From Chloroflexota bacterium (GTDB lineage Bacteria; Chloroflexota; Ktedonobacteria; Ktedonobacterales; Ktedonobacteraceae): DNA of 36,388 nucleotides. The translations under genes and the position numbers were made by a program. This document shows, piece after piece, positions 1-8,187 of the stretch (positions are counted from its first letter, which is position 1; each line of letters starts with the position of its first letter). Location: assembly GCA_005881495.1 (NCBI GenBank), contig VBHI01000060.1, positions 1 to 36,388 on the forward strand, read 5' to 3'. Below the pieces are notes generated by a model that saw only the letters and a list, made by a program, of their open reading frames with translations, made no database searches and was not told where the DNA came from.

Positions 1-75
1 CTCGAGCAGGTTAACGCAGCCTACAATGATACCTTGCAAGGCCGCCCTTTTCGCGGCGTGATTGAGTTCAAGTAA
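1..75 (+). CDS. C-terminal end of a probable zinc-dependent alcohol dehydrogenase (partial)
   Basis: The window opens inside a reading frame that runs to a TAA at 73-75. The 24 visible residues end in a pattern like NAAYNDTLQGRPFRGVIEF, which resembles the C-terminal tail of medium-chain zinc alcohol dehydrogenases (typically 'iNeAfd.l..GkpiRgVI.f'). All catalytic and NAD-binding parts lie outside the window, so substrate cannot be judged. It lies upstream of a thiolase and acyl-CoA dehydrogenases in the same direction, which would fit a lipid or alcohol oxidation cluster. The family call rests on a short tail only. Confidence 0.5.
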   Translation, partial: LEQVNAAYNDTLQGRPFRGVIEFK

Positions 76-168
76 CAAGCAATGGAAGAGATGACCACGA
101 TAGTCGCCCAGGAAAACCCTCGAGGCTTTTTGTGAAGCTACTGAACATTCAACAAAGGGGGCTTACAC

Positions 169-234
169 ATGAACATCGCACAGGGACTGTTGCTACCCTT
201 AAAAGGTCCGTGGCGCCAAATATCGATTAGCTGA
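169..234 (+). CDS. possible 21-residue peptide ORF with a strong ribosome-binding site
   Basis: ATG at 169 follows AAAGGGGG (154-161) by 7 bases, and the frame stays open for 21 codons to TGA at 232-234. The peptide begins MNIAQGLLLPLKG and has no motif I recognise. It sits in the 186-base gap between the dehydrogenase tail and the thiolase gene. It could be a leader peptide, a remnant of a longer gene, or chance. Support is only the start context. Confidence 0.2.
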   Translation: MNIAQGLLLPLKGPWRQISIS

Positions 235-261
235 ATACAGTGCAGTACAAAGGAGCCTATC

Positions 262-1431
262 ATGACACAACGCGAAGCGGTGATTGTTGAAGCAGTTCGC
301 ACCGCAGTGGGGCGCAAGGGCGGACAATTGAAGGACTGGCACCCGGTAGATTTGCTGGCCCAGATGCTCTCAGCCCTGGTTCAACGCACGAAAATTGATG
401 CTGGCCTGGTAGAGGATGTGATCATTGGCTGTGTAAGCCAGGTGGGAGAACAGAGTATAAACGTAGGACGGAATGCGGTTCTCGCAGCGGGTTTTCCCGA
501 GACGGTGCCAGGTACAACGGTTGATCGACAATGTGGGTCGAGCCAGCAAGCAATCCACTTCGCGGCGCAAGGCGTGTTGAGCGGTGCTTATGACGTGGTA
601 ATCGCCGGTGGGGTTGAATCAATGACACGGGTTCCGCTTGGATCGTCGTATATGCAGGGTCCGGGAGCGCCTTTTGGCAGCCAGATGCTGAAACGCTATG
701 ATAATGGACTGGTTCACCAGGGCATCAGCGCCGATTTAGTGGCGCAGAAGTGGGAGATCAGCAGGAGAGAACTCGACGAGTACAGCCTGGAGAGTCACCG
801 TCGAGCCGCGCGGGCTACTGCCGAGGGCCGCTTCAGCAGCCAGATTGTCCCAGTTCCTGTACAGAACGAGGACGGCACTTCGAGCATGTTTGAGAGGGAT
901 GAAGGTATCCGCACCGATACCAGTCTCGAGAAGTTAGCCAGTCTCAAACCAGCTTTTAAGCCAGATGGCCTGATTACGGCCGGTAATTCTTCGCAAATCA
1001 GCGATGGCGCGGCGGCGGTATTGATCATGGAGCGTGGAACTGCCGAGCAATTGGGACTGAAACCACGCGCGCGCTTTGTTTCCTTCTCCCTGGCAGGAGA
1101 TAACCCTATTCTGATGTTGACCGCGCCCATCCCTGCAACATTTAAGGCACTCGCACGGGCTGGTCTGACAATGGATGATATTGACCTGGTGGAGATCAAT
1201 GAGGCGTTTGCCAGTGTTGTGCTGGCGTGGCAACGTGAGACCGGGACAGATTTACAAAAAGTCAACGTGAACGGCGGAGCTGTGGCCGTCGGTCACCCAC
1301 TGGGAGCATCGGGCGCGCGCCTGACCACTGTTCTGCTACACGAACTGGAACGGACGGGCGGTCGGTACGGGCTGCAAACCATCTGCGAGGGTGGTGGTAT
1401 GGCCAACGGCATGATTATTGAAAGAGTTTGA
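262..1431 (+). CDS. acetyl-CoA acetyltransferase (thiolase)
   Basis: This is a 389-residue thiolase, the usual length for the family. It condenses two acyl-CoA units or cleaves 3-ketoacyl-CoA, acting in the cytosol. The nucleophilic cysteine is Cys91 in the DRQCGSSQQAI motif. His345 lies in the GGAVAVGHPLGASGAR block, and Cys375 in the CEGGGMANG block near the C-terminus, so the full catalytic triad is present. The start ATG is supported by AAAGGAG at 249-255. The next two genes on the strand are acyl-CoA dehydrogenases, so a role in beta-oxidation of fatty or branched-chain acyl-CoAs is likelier than polyhydroxybutyrate synthesis, but the sequence does not settle direction or chain length. 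Confidence 0.93.
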   Translation: MTQREAVIVEAVRTAVGRKGGQLKDWHPVDLLAQMLSALVQRTKIDAGLVEDVIIGCVSQVGEQSINVGRNAVLAAGFPETVPGTTVDRQCGSSQQAIHFAAQGVLSGAYDVVIAGGVESMTRVPLGSSYMQGPGAPFGSQMLKRYDNGLVHQGISADLVAQKWEISRRELDEYSLESHRRAARATAEGRFSSQIVPVPVQNEDGTSSMFERDEGIRTDTSLEKLASLKPAFKPDGLITAGNSSQISDGAAAVLIMERGTAEQLGLKPRARFVSFSLAGDNPILMLTAPIPATFKALARAGLTMDDIDLVEINEAFASVVLAWQRETGTDLQKVNVNGGAVAVGHPLGASGARLTTVLLHELERTGGRYGLQTICEGGGMANGMIIERV

Positions 1432-1454
1432 AATCCAACGCTGCAACGCCGCTA

Positions 1455-1475
1455 GGTTGACCGCAAGGGTCAACC
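1455..1475. repeat. perfect 8-bp inverted repeat after the thiolase gene
   Basis: GGTTGACC (1455-1462) pairs with GGTCAACC (1468-1475) around a 5-base GCAAG loop. No T-run follows on either strand, so it is not a classical terminator. It lies 24 bases after the thiolase stop and before the acyl-CoA dehydrogenase genes, and could act as an mRNA processing or stability element or as a weak attenuator between them. Confidence 0.55.
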
Positions 1476-1585
1476 CTACTATACGCGGCGCGATGCTGCG
1501 CATCGCACGCGCGGCTGATGGGAGGTCGGCCGCGATGTAAGGAAGTACGTACGGTCAGCAGCGATGAAAGGAAGGATTTGGTGCT

Positions 1586-2698
1586 ATGCTCGACTTTGCG
1601 CCAACAGAGGAGCAGGAAGAGATACGACAACTGGCGCGGAGTGTGGCTCTCGAGCAGTTGCGCCCACAGGGACGCACGATTGAAAAGCGCGGCGACATCT
1701 CGCCAGAACTGATGCAGACACTGATGCAGACGGGATTGACAACACCCTTCCCTGCAGAGTATGGCGGCTCGGGGACAATCGAGGCAGTGACATACACGTT
1801 GATCGCTGAAGAATTGGGCTTCGGCGATGGTGCACTGGCAATGAACATCCTAGGCTCCCTGATGGGGCCGTTGACAGTATTGTTGGCAGGGGATAAGAGT
1901 CAACATGAACACTACATTGCGCCGTTCTGTGATGAGCAGAAGGGTTATCTGCAACGGGGAAGCCTGGCATTTGCCGAGCGTACAGGTGGCTACACCGTAG
2001 CGGAAATTAGCGCGACGGTACGCGAAGAAGGCACGATTTGTATCCTCAATGGGAGCAAGCGCGATGTGATTCACGGGGGACAGTCCAGCCCGCGAGTAGT
2101 ATTAGCCCGATTGGAAGGGACAAATGGCAGCGATGGATTGTGTGCGGTGATGGTTCCTGTAGACATCGCGGGAGTACGTGTCAGCCAGGAGGTAGAGAAA
2201 TTGGGGCTGATCGCTGCCCCGAGCGCCTGGTATGCGTTCGAGAACGCGGCCATCTCATCTACCTGTATGCTAGGCAAAGCGGGCAATAACGGAGTGATAC
2301 GAGCCGCAACCCTCTACAACATCCTGCGTGCCGCTGCAGCCTGTGGTACGGCACGGGCGGCGCTCGACTATGCCACGGACTATGCTAAAGGGCGCATTGC
2401 CTTTGGCCGTCCTATCGCCTCATACCAGGGGATCGCTTTTATGATTGCGGAGATGGCAATGAAGCTGGATGCAGCCAGGTTGCTGACATGGCGCGCGGCG
2501 GCAAGTTGGGACCAGGGCGTCGTAGGGGCCCAATTCATTGCGCCCACCCTGGTGCAGGAAGCAGAGGCGGCACAGCACCAGGCTGTAAAGATTGCAAAGT
2601 CAGCGACAATAGATGCCATTCAAATTCTCGGTGGGGCCGGTTTTATCCAGGATCATCCCGCCGAGATGTGGATGCGTAACGCAGCAGCGATGGAGTAG
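1586..2698 (+). CDS. acyl-CoA dehydrogenase family protein lacking the catalytic-Glu segment (putative alpha-type subunit)
   Basis: This 370-residue protein has the acyl-CoA dehydrogenase N-terminal helical domain (TEEQEEIRQLARSV), the middle beta domain and the C-terminal helical domain. It keeps the FAD-contact motif RIAFGRPIASYQ and the GGAGFIQDHP motif. The chain stops at the sequence RNAAAME, just before the place where active family members carry the (F/Y)EGT loop with the catalytic glutamate. The usual ALTEP substrate/flavin motif is also replaced (LAFAERTGG). ATG 1586 follows AAGGAAGGA (1568-1575). The downstream dehydrogenase gene starts 6 bases after the stop and has the reciprocal set of motifs, so I infer the two form a heteromer. 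A simple C-terminal truncation is the alternative. Confidence 0.85.
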   Translation: MLDFAPTEEQEEIRQLARSVALEQLRPQGRTIEKRGDISPELMQTLMQTGLTTPFPAEYGGSGTIEAVTYTLIAEELGFGDGALAMNILGSLMGPLTVLLAGDKSQHEHYIAPFCDEQKGYLQRGSLAFAERTGGYTVAEISATVREEGTICILNGSKRDVIHGGQSSPRVVLARLEGTNGSDGLCAVMVPVDIAGVRVSQEVEKLGLIAAPSAWYAFENAAISSTCMLGKAGNNGVIRAATLYNILRAAAACGTARAALDYATDYAKGRIAFGRPIASYQGIAFMIAEMAMKLDAARLLTWRAAASWDQGVVGAQFIAPTLVQEAEAAQHQAVKIAKSATIDAIQILGGAGFIQDHPAEMWMRNAAAME

Positions 2699-2704
2699 AG
2701 CGAC

Positions 2705-3889
2705 ATGATTGACTTCACTCTCAGCAAATCACAAGAGGCGGCGCGTGATTATGCTCACCAGGTCGCGCGTGAAGAGATGCGGCCAATATCGCTAGAATGC
2801 GACCGCACGGAGAAGATCCCTGACTCGTTTTTCTGGAACATGCAGCGGCGGTTCTGGGCTGGAGCAGCTGGCCAGGCTCGTACACAGGCACAAGAGGAAG
2901 AGGAAAAGCAGGCCAACGTGCTCTCGATTCTCTCGCAGGAGGAGATGGCGTGGGGAGACGCGGCTTTATCTACAGGGATACCAGGGCCGGGGCTGGCTGC
3001 TCCACCTATCCTGGCGCAGGGGACGCCTGAACAACAGGTGAAGTTTCTTGGCCCGTATATGGATGGGCAACTGCACTGGGGAGCATTGGCGCTGACGGAA
3101 CCTGGGATTGGTTCGGACGTGGCCGGCATGTCTACCACAGCGGTGCTGGATGGCGACGAGTGGGTGCTCAATGGTCATAAGCACTACATCACGAATGGCG
3201 CTCGGGCAGACCTGGTGGTGACGTTCGCGACTATTGATAAAAGTTTGGGACGAGAAGGCATCCGACCGTTTGTGGTGCCAAGGGGAACACCCGGTTTCAG
3301 GGTTGGACGGATTGAAGAGAAAATGGGGCTGCGCGCCTCGCAGACGGCTGAGCTGATCTTTGAGAACTGCCGCATTCCCAAGGATCATTTACTGAGTGGT
3401 CGTGAGAATAGTAAAAAGGCTGGTTTTAAGGCGGCGATGGGTACCCTGGACGCGACACGCCCACTGGTGGGAGCGCTGGCAGTTGGTATCGCACGAGCAG
3501 CATATGAAACGACCTGCCACTGGGTGCGGGAGGAGCTGCCAAAGGGATTTCCACCACATAAACGGCGTGAGATCGAGCAGGAATTGGATGAGATAAAGCA
3601 AGAGTTAGAGATGGCTCGCTTCCTGGTCTGGCGTGCAGCATGGATGGCCGACAGAAGGGTGCCTAACTCGAAAGAGGCATCCATGTGTAAGGCCTACGCG
3701 GGGGGATTGGTGATGAAGGTAACAGCCGCTGGCGTACGGATTACGGCACCAGGTGAAAACTGCGAGTCCAGGCAATTTCTGCAGAAGTGGTTCCGCGATG
3801 CGAAAGTCTTTGATATCTTTGAAGGGACCGCACAGATTCAGCGACTGGTGATCGCCCGCCGTTTGTTCCCAGAGATCGATATTCCCTGA
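2705..3889 (+). CDS. acyl-CoA dehydrogenase family protein with catalytic Glu but lacking FAD motifs (putative beta-type subunit)
   Basis: This is a 394-residue acyl-CoA dehydrogenase. It has the ALTEPGIGSD motif of the middle domain and a complete C-terminal catalytic loop, FDIFEGTAQIQR, whose glutamate is the expected base. It lacks the family's R-x-x-FG(R/K)PI segment: the corresponding helix reads WVREELPKGFPPHKRR. It also has no GGxG motif, reading ITAPGENCESRQ there. Those missing elements are present in the preceding gene. ATG 2705 has GGAG at 2692-2695 inside the upstream gene, so translation is likely coupled. The adjacent pair suggests a shared active site. Substrate is unknown. Confidence 0.88.
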   Translation: MIDFTLSKSQEAARDYAHQVAREEMRPISLECDRTEKIPDSFFWNMQRRFWAGAAGQARTQAQEEEEKQANVLSILSQEEMAWGDAALSTGIPGPGLAAPPILAQGTPEQQVKFLGPYMDGQLHWGALALTEPGIGSDVAGMSTTAVLDGDEWVLNGHKHYITNGARADLVVTFATIDKSLGREGIRPFVVPRGTPGFRVGRIEEKMGLRASQTAELIFENCRIPKDHLLSGRENSKKAGFKAAMGTLDATRPLVGALAVGIARAAYETTCHWVREELPKGFPPHKRREIEQELDEIKQELEMARFLVWRAAWMADRRVPNSKEASMCKAYAGGLVMKVTAAGVRITAPGENCESRQFLQKWFRDAKVFDIFEGTAQIQRLVIARRLFPEIDIP

Positions 3890-3900
3890 AGTCGGTTTAT

Positions 3901-3949
3901 CATTGCGGTAGCCAGCCTCCTGATAAGGGAGTACCAGGCTACCACAATG
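3901..3949. terminator. strong bidirectional hairpin between convergent genes
   Basis: CATTGCGGTAGCC (3901-3913) pairs with GGCTACCACAATG (3937-3949) with one mismatch, and an inner CTCC/GGAG pairing extends it. On the + strand it is followed by TATTATTT. It lies between the acyl-CoA dehydrogenase stop and the convergent small gene, and probably ends the + strand lipid operon. Confidence 0.6.
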
Positions 3950-3951
3950 TA

Positions 3952-4146
3952 TTATTTCTGGGTATTTTCTAGCAGTACATCCTCATCCTCATTCCACAGG
4001 AAATCATCTTCCTCTTCGAACTGCTGATGCAACTGGACGTTGAGAGAGCGATTGTCGCGCTTGTTTGTGCGGCGACGCTCCAAGGACTCGCGCTTAAGGT
4101 AGTCGCGTTTCAGTTCTGAGCGTTTATCACGTAGCTTCCCTCGCAT
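3952..4146 (-). CDS. small highly charged hypothetical protein (64 aa)
   Basis: I set the start at ATG 4146 because an excellent AGGAGGTGA lies 5-6 bases upstream on the minus strand. A longer frame exists back to 4194 but has no such site. The 64-residue protein has a lysine/arginine-rich N-terminal half (MRGKLRDKRSELKRD...) and an acidic C-terminal third (EEEDDFLWNEDED). No cysteine pattern, signal peptide or membrane segment is visible. The split charge suggests a cytosolic nucleic-acid or ribosome-associated protein, but this is a guess. I do not recognise a family. Confidence 0.6.
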   Translation of the reverse strand: MRGKLRDKRSELKRDYLKRESLERRRTNKRDNRSLNVQLHQQFEEEDDFLWNEDEDVLLENTQK

Positions 4147-4374
4147 GCTTTCACCTCCTCTCCATCGGGGTAGTGATGCGTTGATTGTGGGCATACAAGC
4201 GTAATCGGCTAAGCAAGTTGATAGAGCCTTTCTTGGACTATGTGGATTCGTCTTATGCGAGAAAACTCATCGGTCAGATGCATAAAAAATCTGCACATTA
4301 TGTTGTTTCTCTAATGGTGAAGTTTTGATGTTTTCATGTTGAGGAGTACCGGCGCACTGTGAGGGAATTCAGGG

Positions 4375-4411
4375 GAAAAGAAAACGCTCGGGCCTTCATA
4401 GCGATCCGAGC
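4375..4411 (-). terminator. intrinsic terminator of the mini transcription unit
   Basis: Reading the minus strand, GCTCGG (4411-4406) pairs with CCGAGC (4391-4386) and is followed at once by GTTTTCTTTT. This is a standard stem plus U-rich tail, 30 bases beyond the stop of the 25-codon ORF. Confidence 0.6.
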
Positions 4412-4440
4412 AGCAACAGCATTTGGCATAGAGATGCTAC

Positions 4441-4518
4441 CTACACTCCCGTGTTGCTTATTGGATGAGTCCCACTGTTTCGCACACATTGCGCGATTTT
4501 TACAATTACTTTCTGCAT
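4441..4518 (-). CDS. putative 25-residue peptide in its own transcription unit
   Basis: ATG at 4518 on the minus strand is preceded by AAAGGGGGGTGAG, an unusually strong ribosome-binding site ending about 5 bases upstream. The frame encodes MQKVIVKIAQCVRNSGTHPI followed by SNTGV and a TAG at 4441. It is enclosed by a good promoter (4589-4617) and an intrinsic terminator (4375-4411), with no other plausible gene in the transcript. It has a hydrophobic, basic N-terminal half with one cysteine. It could be a signalling or regulatory peptide, a small toxin-like peptide, or the coding part of a dual-function small RNA. No family is recognised. Confidence 0.4.
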   Translation of the reverse strand: MQKVIVKIAQCVRNSGTHPISNTGV

Positions 4519-4588
4519 AGAACTCACCCCCCTTTAATCGATGTATATTCATTTTTACAACTAACTCATAAACGGTAAATCTGGTATG

Positions 4589-4617
4589 AGTGTACTCGCA
4601 GATTGAGGGAAAGTCAA
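4589..4617 (-). promoter_or_regulatory. sigma-70-like promoter for the mini transcription unit
   Basis: On the minus strand, TTGACT (4617-4612) is separated by exactly 17 bases from TACACT (4594-4589). Transcription would start near 4582, giving a leader of about 65 bases to the peptide ATG at 4518. Confidence 0.6.
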
Positions 4618-4679
4618 TAGTAATTGGATTGATTTTTTCATGACTTTTCCAAAGCTGGAGCTTTATCAAGACTGAGACA

Positions 4680-4704
4680 CCCCCGCATAAATGAAAGACG
4701 GGGG
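4680..4704. repeat. GC-rich inverted repeat, possible terminator
   Basis: CCCCCG (4680-4685) pairs with CGGGGG (4699-4704) across a 13-base loop. It lies 37 bases beyond the stop of the minus-strand membrane-protein gene, where a terminator is expected. The following bases are CTTTCT on the + strand and TGTCTC on the minus strand, so the U-tract is poor. The rest of 4195-4740 holds only the mini transcription unit annotated separately. Confidence 0.35.
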
Positions 4705-4740
4705 CTTTCTGGCTCGTTTGCTGTAAATATGCATTACTGT

Positions 4741-5115
4741 TTAGTTTTGGTAGTTGCCAGCTTGTGTTAAAAATATTTTGAGCAGGCCAAAGATAATAAT
4801 AGAGGCGAAGCCTATCTCAAGCACAATCATCACGATCCAGAGCCAGGTGAGGTTGTGTGTGTACGCATTGACGTCCAGCGAATTGACAAAAAGCGGGATT
4901 AAAATCATCAATGGGACGGCAAGTATTGCGACACAGAGTAACACAACAAAAGCGGGTAGGATGATGCGCCAGCGACCTGAGTCACGCAAGTTTTCGGTCT
5001 TGGCGGTGCCATAGGCCTTTCTATGTTCAGTTGCGGCTACCTCAGGGGATTCTGGGGTAGATTTCTCTGCTGGCTCTGTTGTGGTTGGTTGTCCAGCAGC
5101 GGTTTTCTCGTCCAT
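4741..5115 (-). CDS. hypothetical membrane protein with two transmembrane helices
   Basis: The start is placed at ATG 5115 (MDEKTAAGQ...), which has GAGGAG 7 bases upstream. An in-frame ATG at 5136 has no such site. The 124-residue product has a proline-, threonine- and glutamate-rich hydrophilic N-terminus of about 50 residues. Two hydrophobic spans follow (WRIILPAFVVLLCVAILAVP and LTWLWIVMIVLEIGFASIII), separated by a short loop, with a short tail. I do not recognise the family. It is transcribed away from the comF-like gene from an overlapping promoter region at 5170-5199. Confidence 0.7.
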   Translation of the reverse strand: MDEKTAAGQPTTTEPAEKSTPESPEVAATEHRKAYGTAKTENLRDSGRWRIILPAFVVLLCVAILAVPLMILIPLFVNSLDVNAYTHNLTWLWIVMIVLEIGFASIIIFGLLKIFLTQAGNYQN

Positions 5116-5169
5116 AATCGAGCTCCTCAAAATCATTTGATACAGGAAACCTTTGGTTTCTTATTTTAT

Positions 5170-5199
5170 ATTGTACATGCTCCGATAGTTTGATACAAT
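5170..5199. promoter_or_regulatory. interlocked divergent promoters for the membrane protein and comF-like genes
   Basis: On the + strand TTGTAC (5171-5176), 17 bases, then TACAAT (5194-5199) point towards the comF-like gene. On the minus strand TTGTAT (5198-5193), 17 bases, then TACAAT (5175-5170) point towards the membrane-protein gene. The -35 of each promoter overlaps the -10 of the other, and ATTGTA/TACAAT form an inverted repeat. The two promoters could not be occupied at once. Confidence 0.5.
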
Positions 5200-5284
5200 G
5201 CCATCAGTTACCCTCTTACTCACGATTACGACGTAATCTCTTCCAAATCGCTCGTTGAGAATAGTATGCATTGGAGCCTGTCGA

Positions 5285-6010
5285 TTGAAAAAGCAACGTC
5301 TATTGCGCGGGTTACAACACGGCGGCCAGCATCTATTAGACACGGTCTTCCCGCCGCACTGCGTGGGATGCGGGCGAAACGGCACTGTGCTCTGCTCCTC
5401 GTGCATTACGCAGTTCAGGCCGGTGGCGCCTTTTCCCTGCCCTCTTTGTGGCAGCGCGTTAGAGGCTGGCATGGTATGCAGAAAGTGCCATTACCGTCCG
5501 CACGGTCTGAGCGGGTTATTCGCGGTTTGTAATTATGAAGAGCCACTGCGTTCGTGCATACACGCGCTGAAATACGATGGCAACCTCCGCTTAGCTGAAC
5601 CATTAGGTACTTTATTGGGACAATCTTTTAGCCAATATGGTTTGCAGGCTGATGCCATTATCCCAGTACCTTTGCATAGAGATAGACAACATCAACGCGG
5701 CTATAATCACGCGCAACTACTGGCGGAGGTTTGTGCCACATTCGTGCATGTGCCGTTTCACGAGTATATGCTGGCAAGACACCGGGCTACTCTTCCTCAA
5801 GTAGGCCTTTCGGTGAGGGAACGTTACCTCAATATCGCTGGAGCTTTTCAGTGTACACCTGCTTACGCAACTGGGGCACTTTATGGACGTAGTATTATTA
5901 TCATCGATGATGTCTCCACAACGGGAGCAACATTGAGAGAATGTGCCGCTCCCCTCTTTGCAGCAGGAGCAAAAGAGGTAAGAGGGCTGGTGCTTGCGCT
6001 GCCATTGTGA
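5285..6010 (+). CDS. comF: ComF family phosphoribosyltransferase-like protein
   Basis: The protein opens with a zinc-ribbon: CVGCG and CSSC, then CPLCG and CRKC, typical of ComF. The C-terminal type I phosphoribosyltransferase domain follows, with the PRPP-binding loop IIIIDDVSTTGATL. The ALKYDGN and RGYNHAQLLAE segments are also ComF-typical. ComF is needed for natural DNA uptake in competent bacteria and acts in the cytosol. Many non-competent species keep homologues of unclear function. I prefer TTG 5285 as start because GGAG (5273-5276) lies 8 bases upstream, giving 241 residues. A TTG at 5255 in the same frame would add ten. Confidence 0.88.
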   Translation: MKKQRLLRGLQHGGQHLLDTVFPPHCVGCGRNGTVLCSSCITQFRPVAPFPCPLCGSALEAGMVCRKCHYRPHGLSGLFAVCNYEEPLRSCIHALKYDGNLRLAEPLGTLLGQSFSQYGLQADAIIPVPLHRDRQHQRGYNHAQLLAEVCATFVHVPFHEYMLARHRATLPQVGLSVRERYLNIAGAFQCTPAYATGALYGRSIIIIDDVSTTGATLRECAAPLFAAGAKEVRGLVLALPL

Positions 6011-6045
6011 GTATGAGGATTCTGCAATGAAGAAAGATATTTTCT

Positions 6046-6074
6046 TCGAGATTAATCGTCCGTTGTGTTATAAT
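6046..6074 (+). promoter_or_regulatory. promoter upstream of ftsH
   Basis: TCGAGA (6046-6051, four of six consensus bases), a 17-base spacer, and a perfect TATAAT (6069-6074). The transcript would have a leader of about 110 bases before the ftsH ATG. A 7-bp hairpin (GAAGAAA 6029-6035 with TTTCTTC 6041-6047) overlaps the -35 and may help end comF-like transcription. Confidence 0.5.
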
Positions 6075-6192
6075 AAGCCTCGAAAGAGTCAGAAAAGTCA
6101 GATGCCGTTAATCAGACAGTAGTACTTCCAGTAGAGATGGATTGAGTGACCTTGAGAAGTGTTACTTGTCCTGCAAATAGAGAGGATTCCTG

Positions 6193-8187
6193 ATGTCGAG
6201 CAATGGGAAATGGATCAGAACGAGCTTTATATTACTCCTGATGACGCTGGCCATTATCCTGGTTGTGATTTTTTTCCGTTCACCATCCGATACGAAATCG
6301 GTCGATGTATCCACTATCCTGGCGCATATCAAAACGGATATCAACAATAACCAGAAAGATACGCTGAACGTCAGTAGCAATACTATCACTTTGACCAGGG
6401 GCGCCACACAGGACGCAGCCAAAGAATCGGCAACCATTAACGACACATTTGATACGACCAAAGTCCTCAAAGACAATGGTATAGACTACGCCAACGGCCG
6501 CCTCCTCACCCTACAATATGAACCTCCCAGCGCCCTGAGTGTATGGATAAATCTCCTGGTAAGTTTCATTCCTTTCATTTTAATTGGTGGTTTGCTCATC
6601 TTTATGATGCGCCAGGCACAAGGAAGTAATAACCAGGCTCTCTCTTTTGGCAAGAGCCGGGCGCGTATGTTTATGGGGAATAAACCGTCGGTCACTTTTG
6701 CCGACGTCGCAGGCGTTGAAGAGGCAAAGCAAGAACTGCAGGAGATTGTAGAATTTCTCAAATACCCTGAAAAGTTTGTTGCTCTGGGAGCACGTATTCC
6801 AAAGGGACTGTTACTGGTTGGACCGCCTGGGACGGGTAAGACATTGATCTCACGCGCTGTTGCAGGCGAAGCAGGGGTGCCATTTTTCAGCATAAGTGGT
6901 TCTGAATTCGTTGAAATGTTCGTGGGCGTTGGCGCGAGCCGCGTGCGTGACCTCTTCGACCAGGCAAAACGTAATAGCCCCTGCATTGTTTTTGTCGATG
7001 AAATTGATGCCGTTGGTCGTCAGCGTGGCGCCGGGCTTGGCGGATCACATGATGAACGGGAACAGACACTGAACCAGATTCTCGTGGAGATGGACGGCTT
7101 TGATACCAATACCAATGTGATCGTAATCGCGGCCACCAATAGACCCGATGTACTGGACCCGGCCTTATTGCGACCAGGCCGTTTTGATCGCCAGGTGGTG
7201 CTGGATCGTCCTGATATCAGAGGGCGGGTGGCAATATTAAATGTACATGCAAAAGGAAAGCCCCTGGAAAAGAATGTTTCGCTGGAGACCCTGGCGAAAC
7301 AGACTCCTGGCTTCTCCGGCGCTGATCTTTCCAATCTTTTGAATGAAGCAGCAATCCTGGGGGCACGGAGAAATAAACGTTCCGTTGGCATGAGTGAACT
7401 GGAAGAAGCTATCGATCGCGTGGTGGCTGGTCCTGCGCGCAAGAGTCGCATCATCAGCGAGCGAGAGAAAGCTATAACGGCGTATCACGAAATAGGTCAT
7501 GCCTTAGTGGCACGGTTACTTCCCAATACCGATCCTGTCCACAAGGTTTCGATAGTGGCACGAGGGCAGGCCGGCGGATTCACCATGCTACTGCCAACAG
7601 AAGATCGCTACTTGTGGAGCAAGCCGCAATTCGAGGATATGCTTGCCTATGCGCTTGGTGGTCATGTTGCTGAACTGATTATCTTTGGTGAAGTAACTAC
7701 CGGCGCTTCTAACGATATTGAAAGAGTGACAAAGATTGCACGCTCGATGGTGACTGAGTATGGCATGAGTAGTCGCATCGGCCCAATGGCTCTGGGGCAC
7801 AAAGATGAGCTTGTATTCCTGGGGCGCGACTTTGGCGAGCAGCGCAACTATAGCGAACAGACAGCTCGTGAGATCGATGAAGAGATACGGCGCATCATTC
7901 AGGAGGCCTTTGATAAAGCCTATACTATTGTGATGCAGAATAAGACCCGCATGATCATGATCAGCGAGCGTCTGATCAAAGAGGAGACGCTGGAAGGGCC
8001 ACTCTTTGAATCCCTCTTCAATCAGCCGATCAACGATGACCAGTACGAGATGCCGTCGATACTGGCGGGTATGCCTGGCATTAACCTATCGGGAGGTACT
8101 GAACAGGGGAATTTACTGCCAGGGCCGGGTGTGACTCAGCCGGTAAACCAGCAATTTCAAGGGCCTCTGAATGGCGATTTAAATTGA
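6193..8187 (+). CDS. ftsH: ATP-dependent zinc metalloprotease FtsH
   Basis: This is a 664-residue membrane-anchored AAA+ protease that degrades misfolded membrane proteins and regulatory proteins. TM helix 1 spans about residues 10-28 and TM helix 2 about 115-138, with the extracytoplasmic domain between them. Walker A is GPPGTGKT at 210-217 and Walker B VFVDE at 266-270. The second region of homology, ending RPGRFDR, lies at about 314-333. The zinc site is HEIGH at 432-436, with Asp508 in the ASNDIE motif as third ligand. HEIGH replaces the commoner HEAGH but keeps both histidines and the glutamate. Start ATG 6193 follows AGAGGA. The stop codon overlaps the next gene's start. Confidence 0.97.
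   Translation: MSSNGKWIRTSFILLLMTLAIILVVIFFRSPSDTKSVDVSTILAHIKTDINNNQKDTLNVSSNTITLTRGATQDAAKESATINDTFDTTKVLKDNGIDYANGRLLTLQYEPPSALSVWINLLVSFIPFILIGGLLIFMMRQAQGSNNQALSFGKSRARMFMGNKPSVTFADVAGVEEAKQELQEIVEFLKYPEKFVALGARIPKGLLLVGPPGTGKTLISRAVAGEAGVPFFSISGSEFVEMFVGVGASRVRDLFDQAKRNSPCIVFVDEIDAVGRQRGAGLGGSHDEREQTLNQILVEMDGFDTNTNVIVIAATNRPDVLDPALLRPGRFDRQVVLDRPDIRGRVAILNVHAKGKPLEKNVSLETLAKQTPGFSGADLSNLLNEAAILGARRNKRSVGMSELEEAIDRVVAGPARKSRIISEREKAITAYHEIGHALVARLLPNTDPVHKVSIVARGQAGGFTMLLPTEDRYLWSKPQFEDMLAYALGGHVAELIIFGEVTTGASNDIERVTKIARSMVTEYGMSSRIGPMALGHKDELVFLGRDFGEQRNYSEQTAREIDEEIRRIIQEAFDKAYTIVMQNKTRMIMISERLIKEETLEGPLFESLFNQPINDDQYEMPSILAGMPGINLSGGTEQGNLLPGPGVTQPVNQQFQGPLNGDLN

Noticed and set aside
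4334..4669. 111-codon minus-strand frame in the gap before the membrane-protein gene
   Set aside because: It has no good start site, spans the promoter and terminator of the mini transcription unit, and its composition is not protein-like. The 25-codon ORF in another frame has far better start context.
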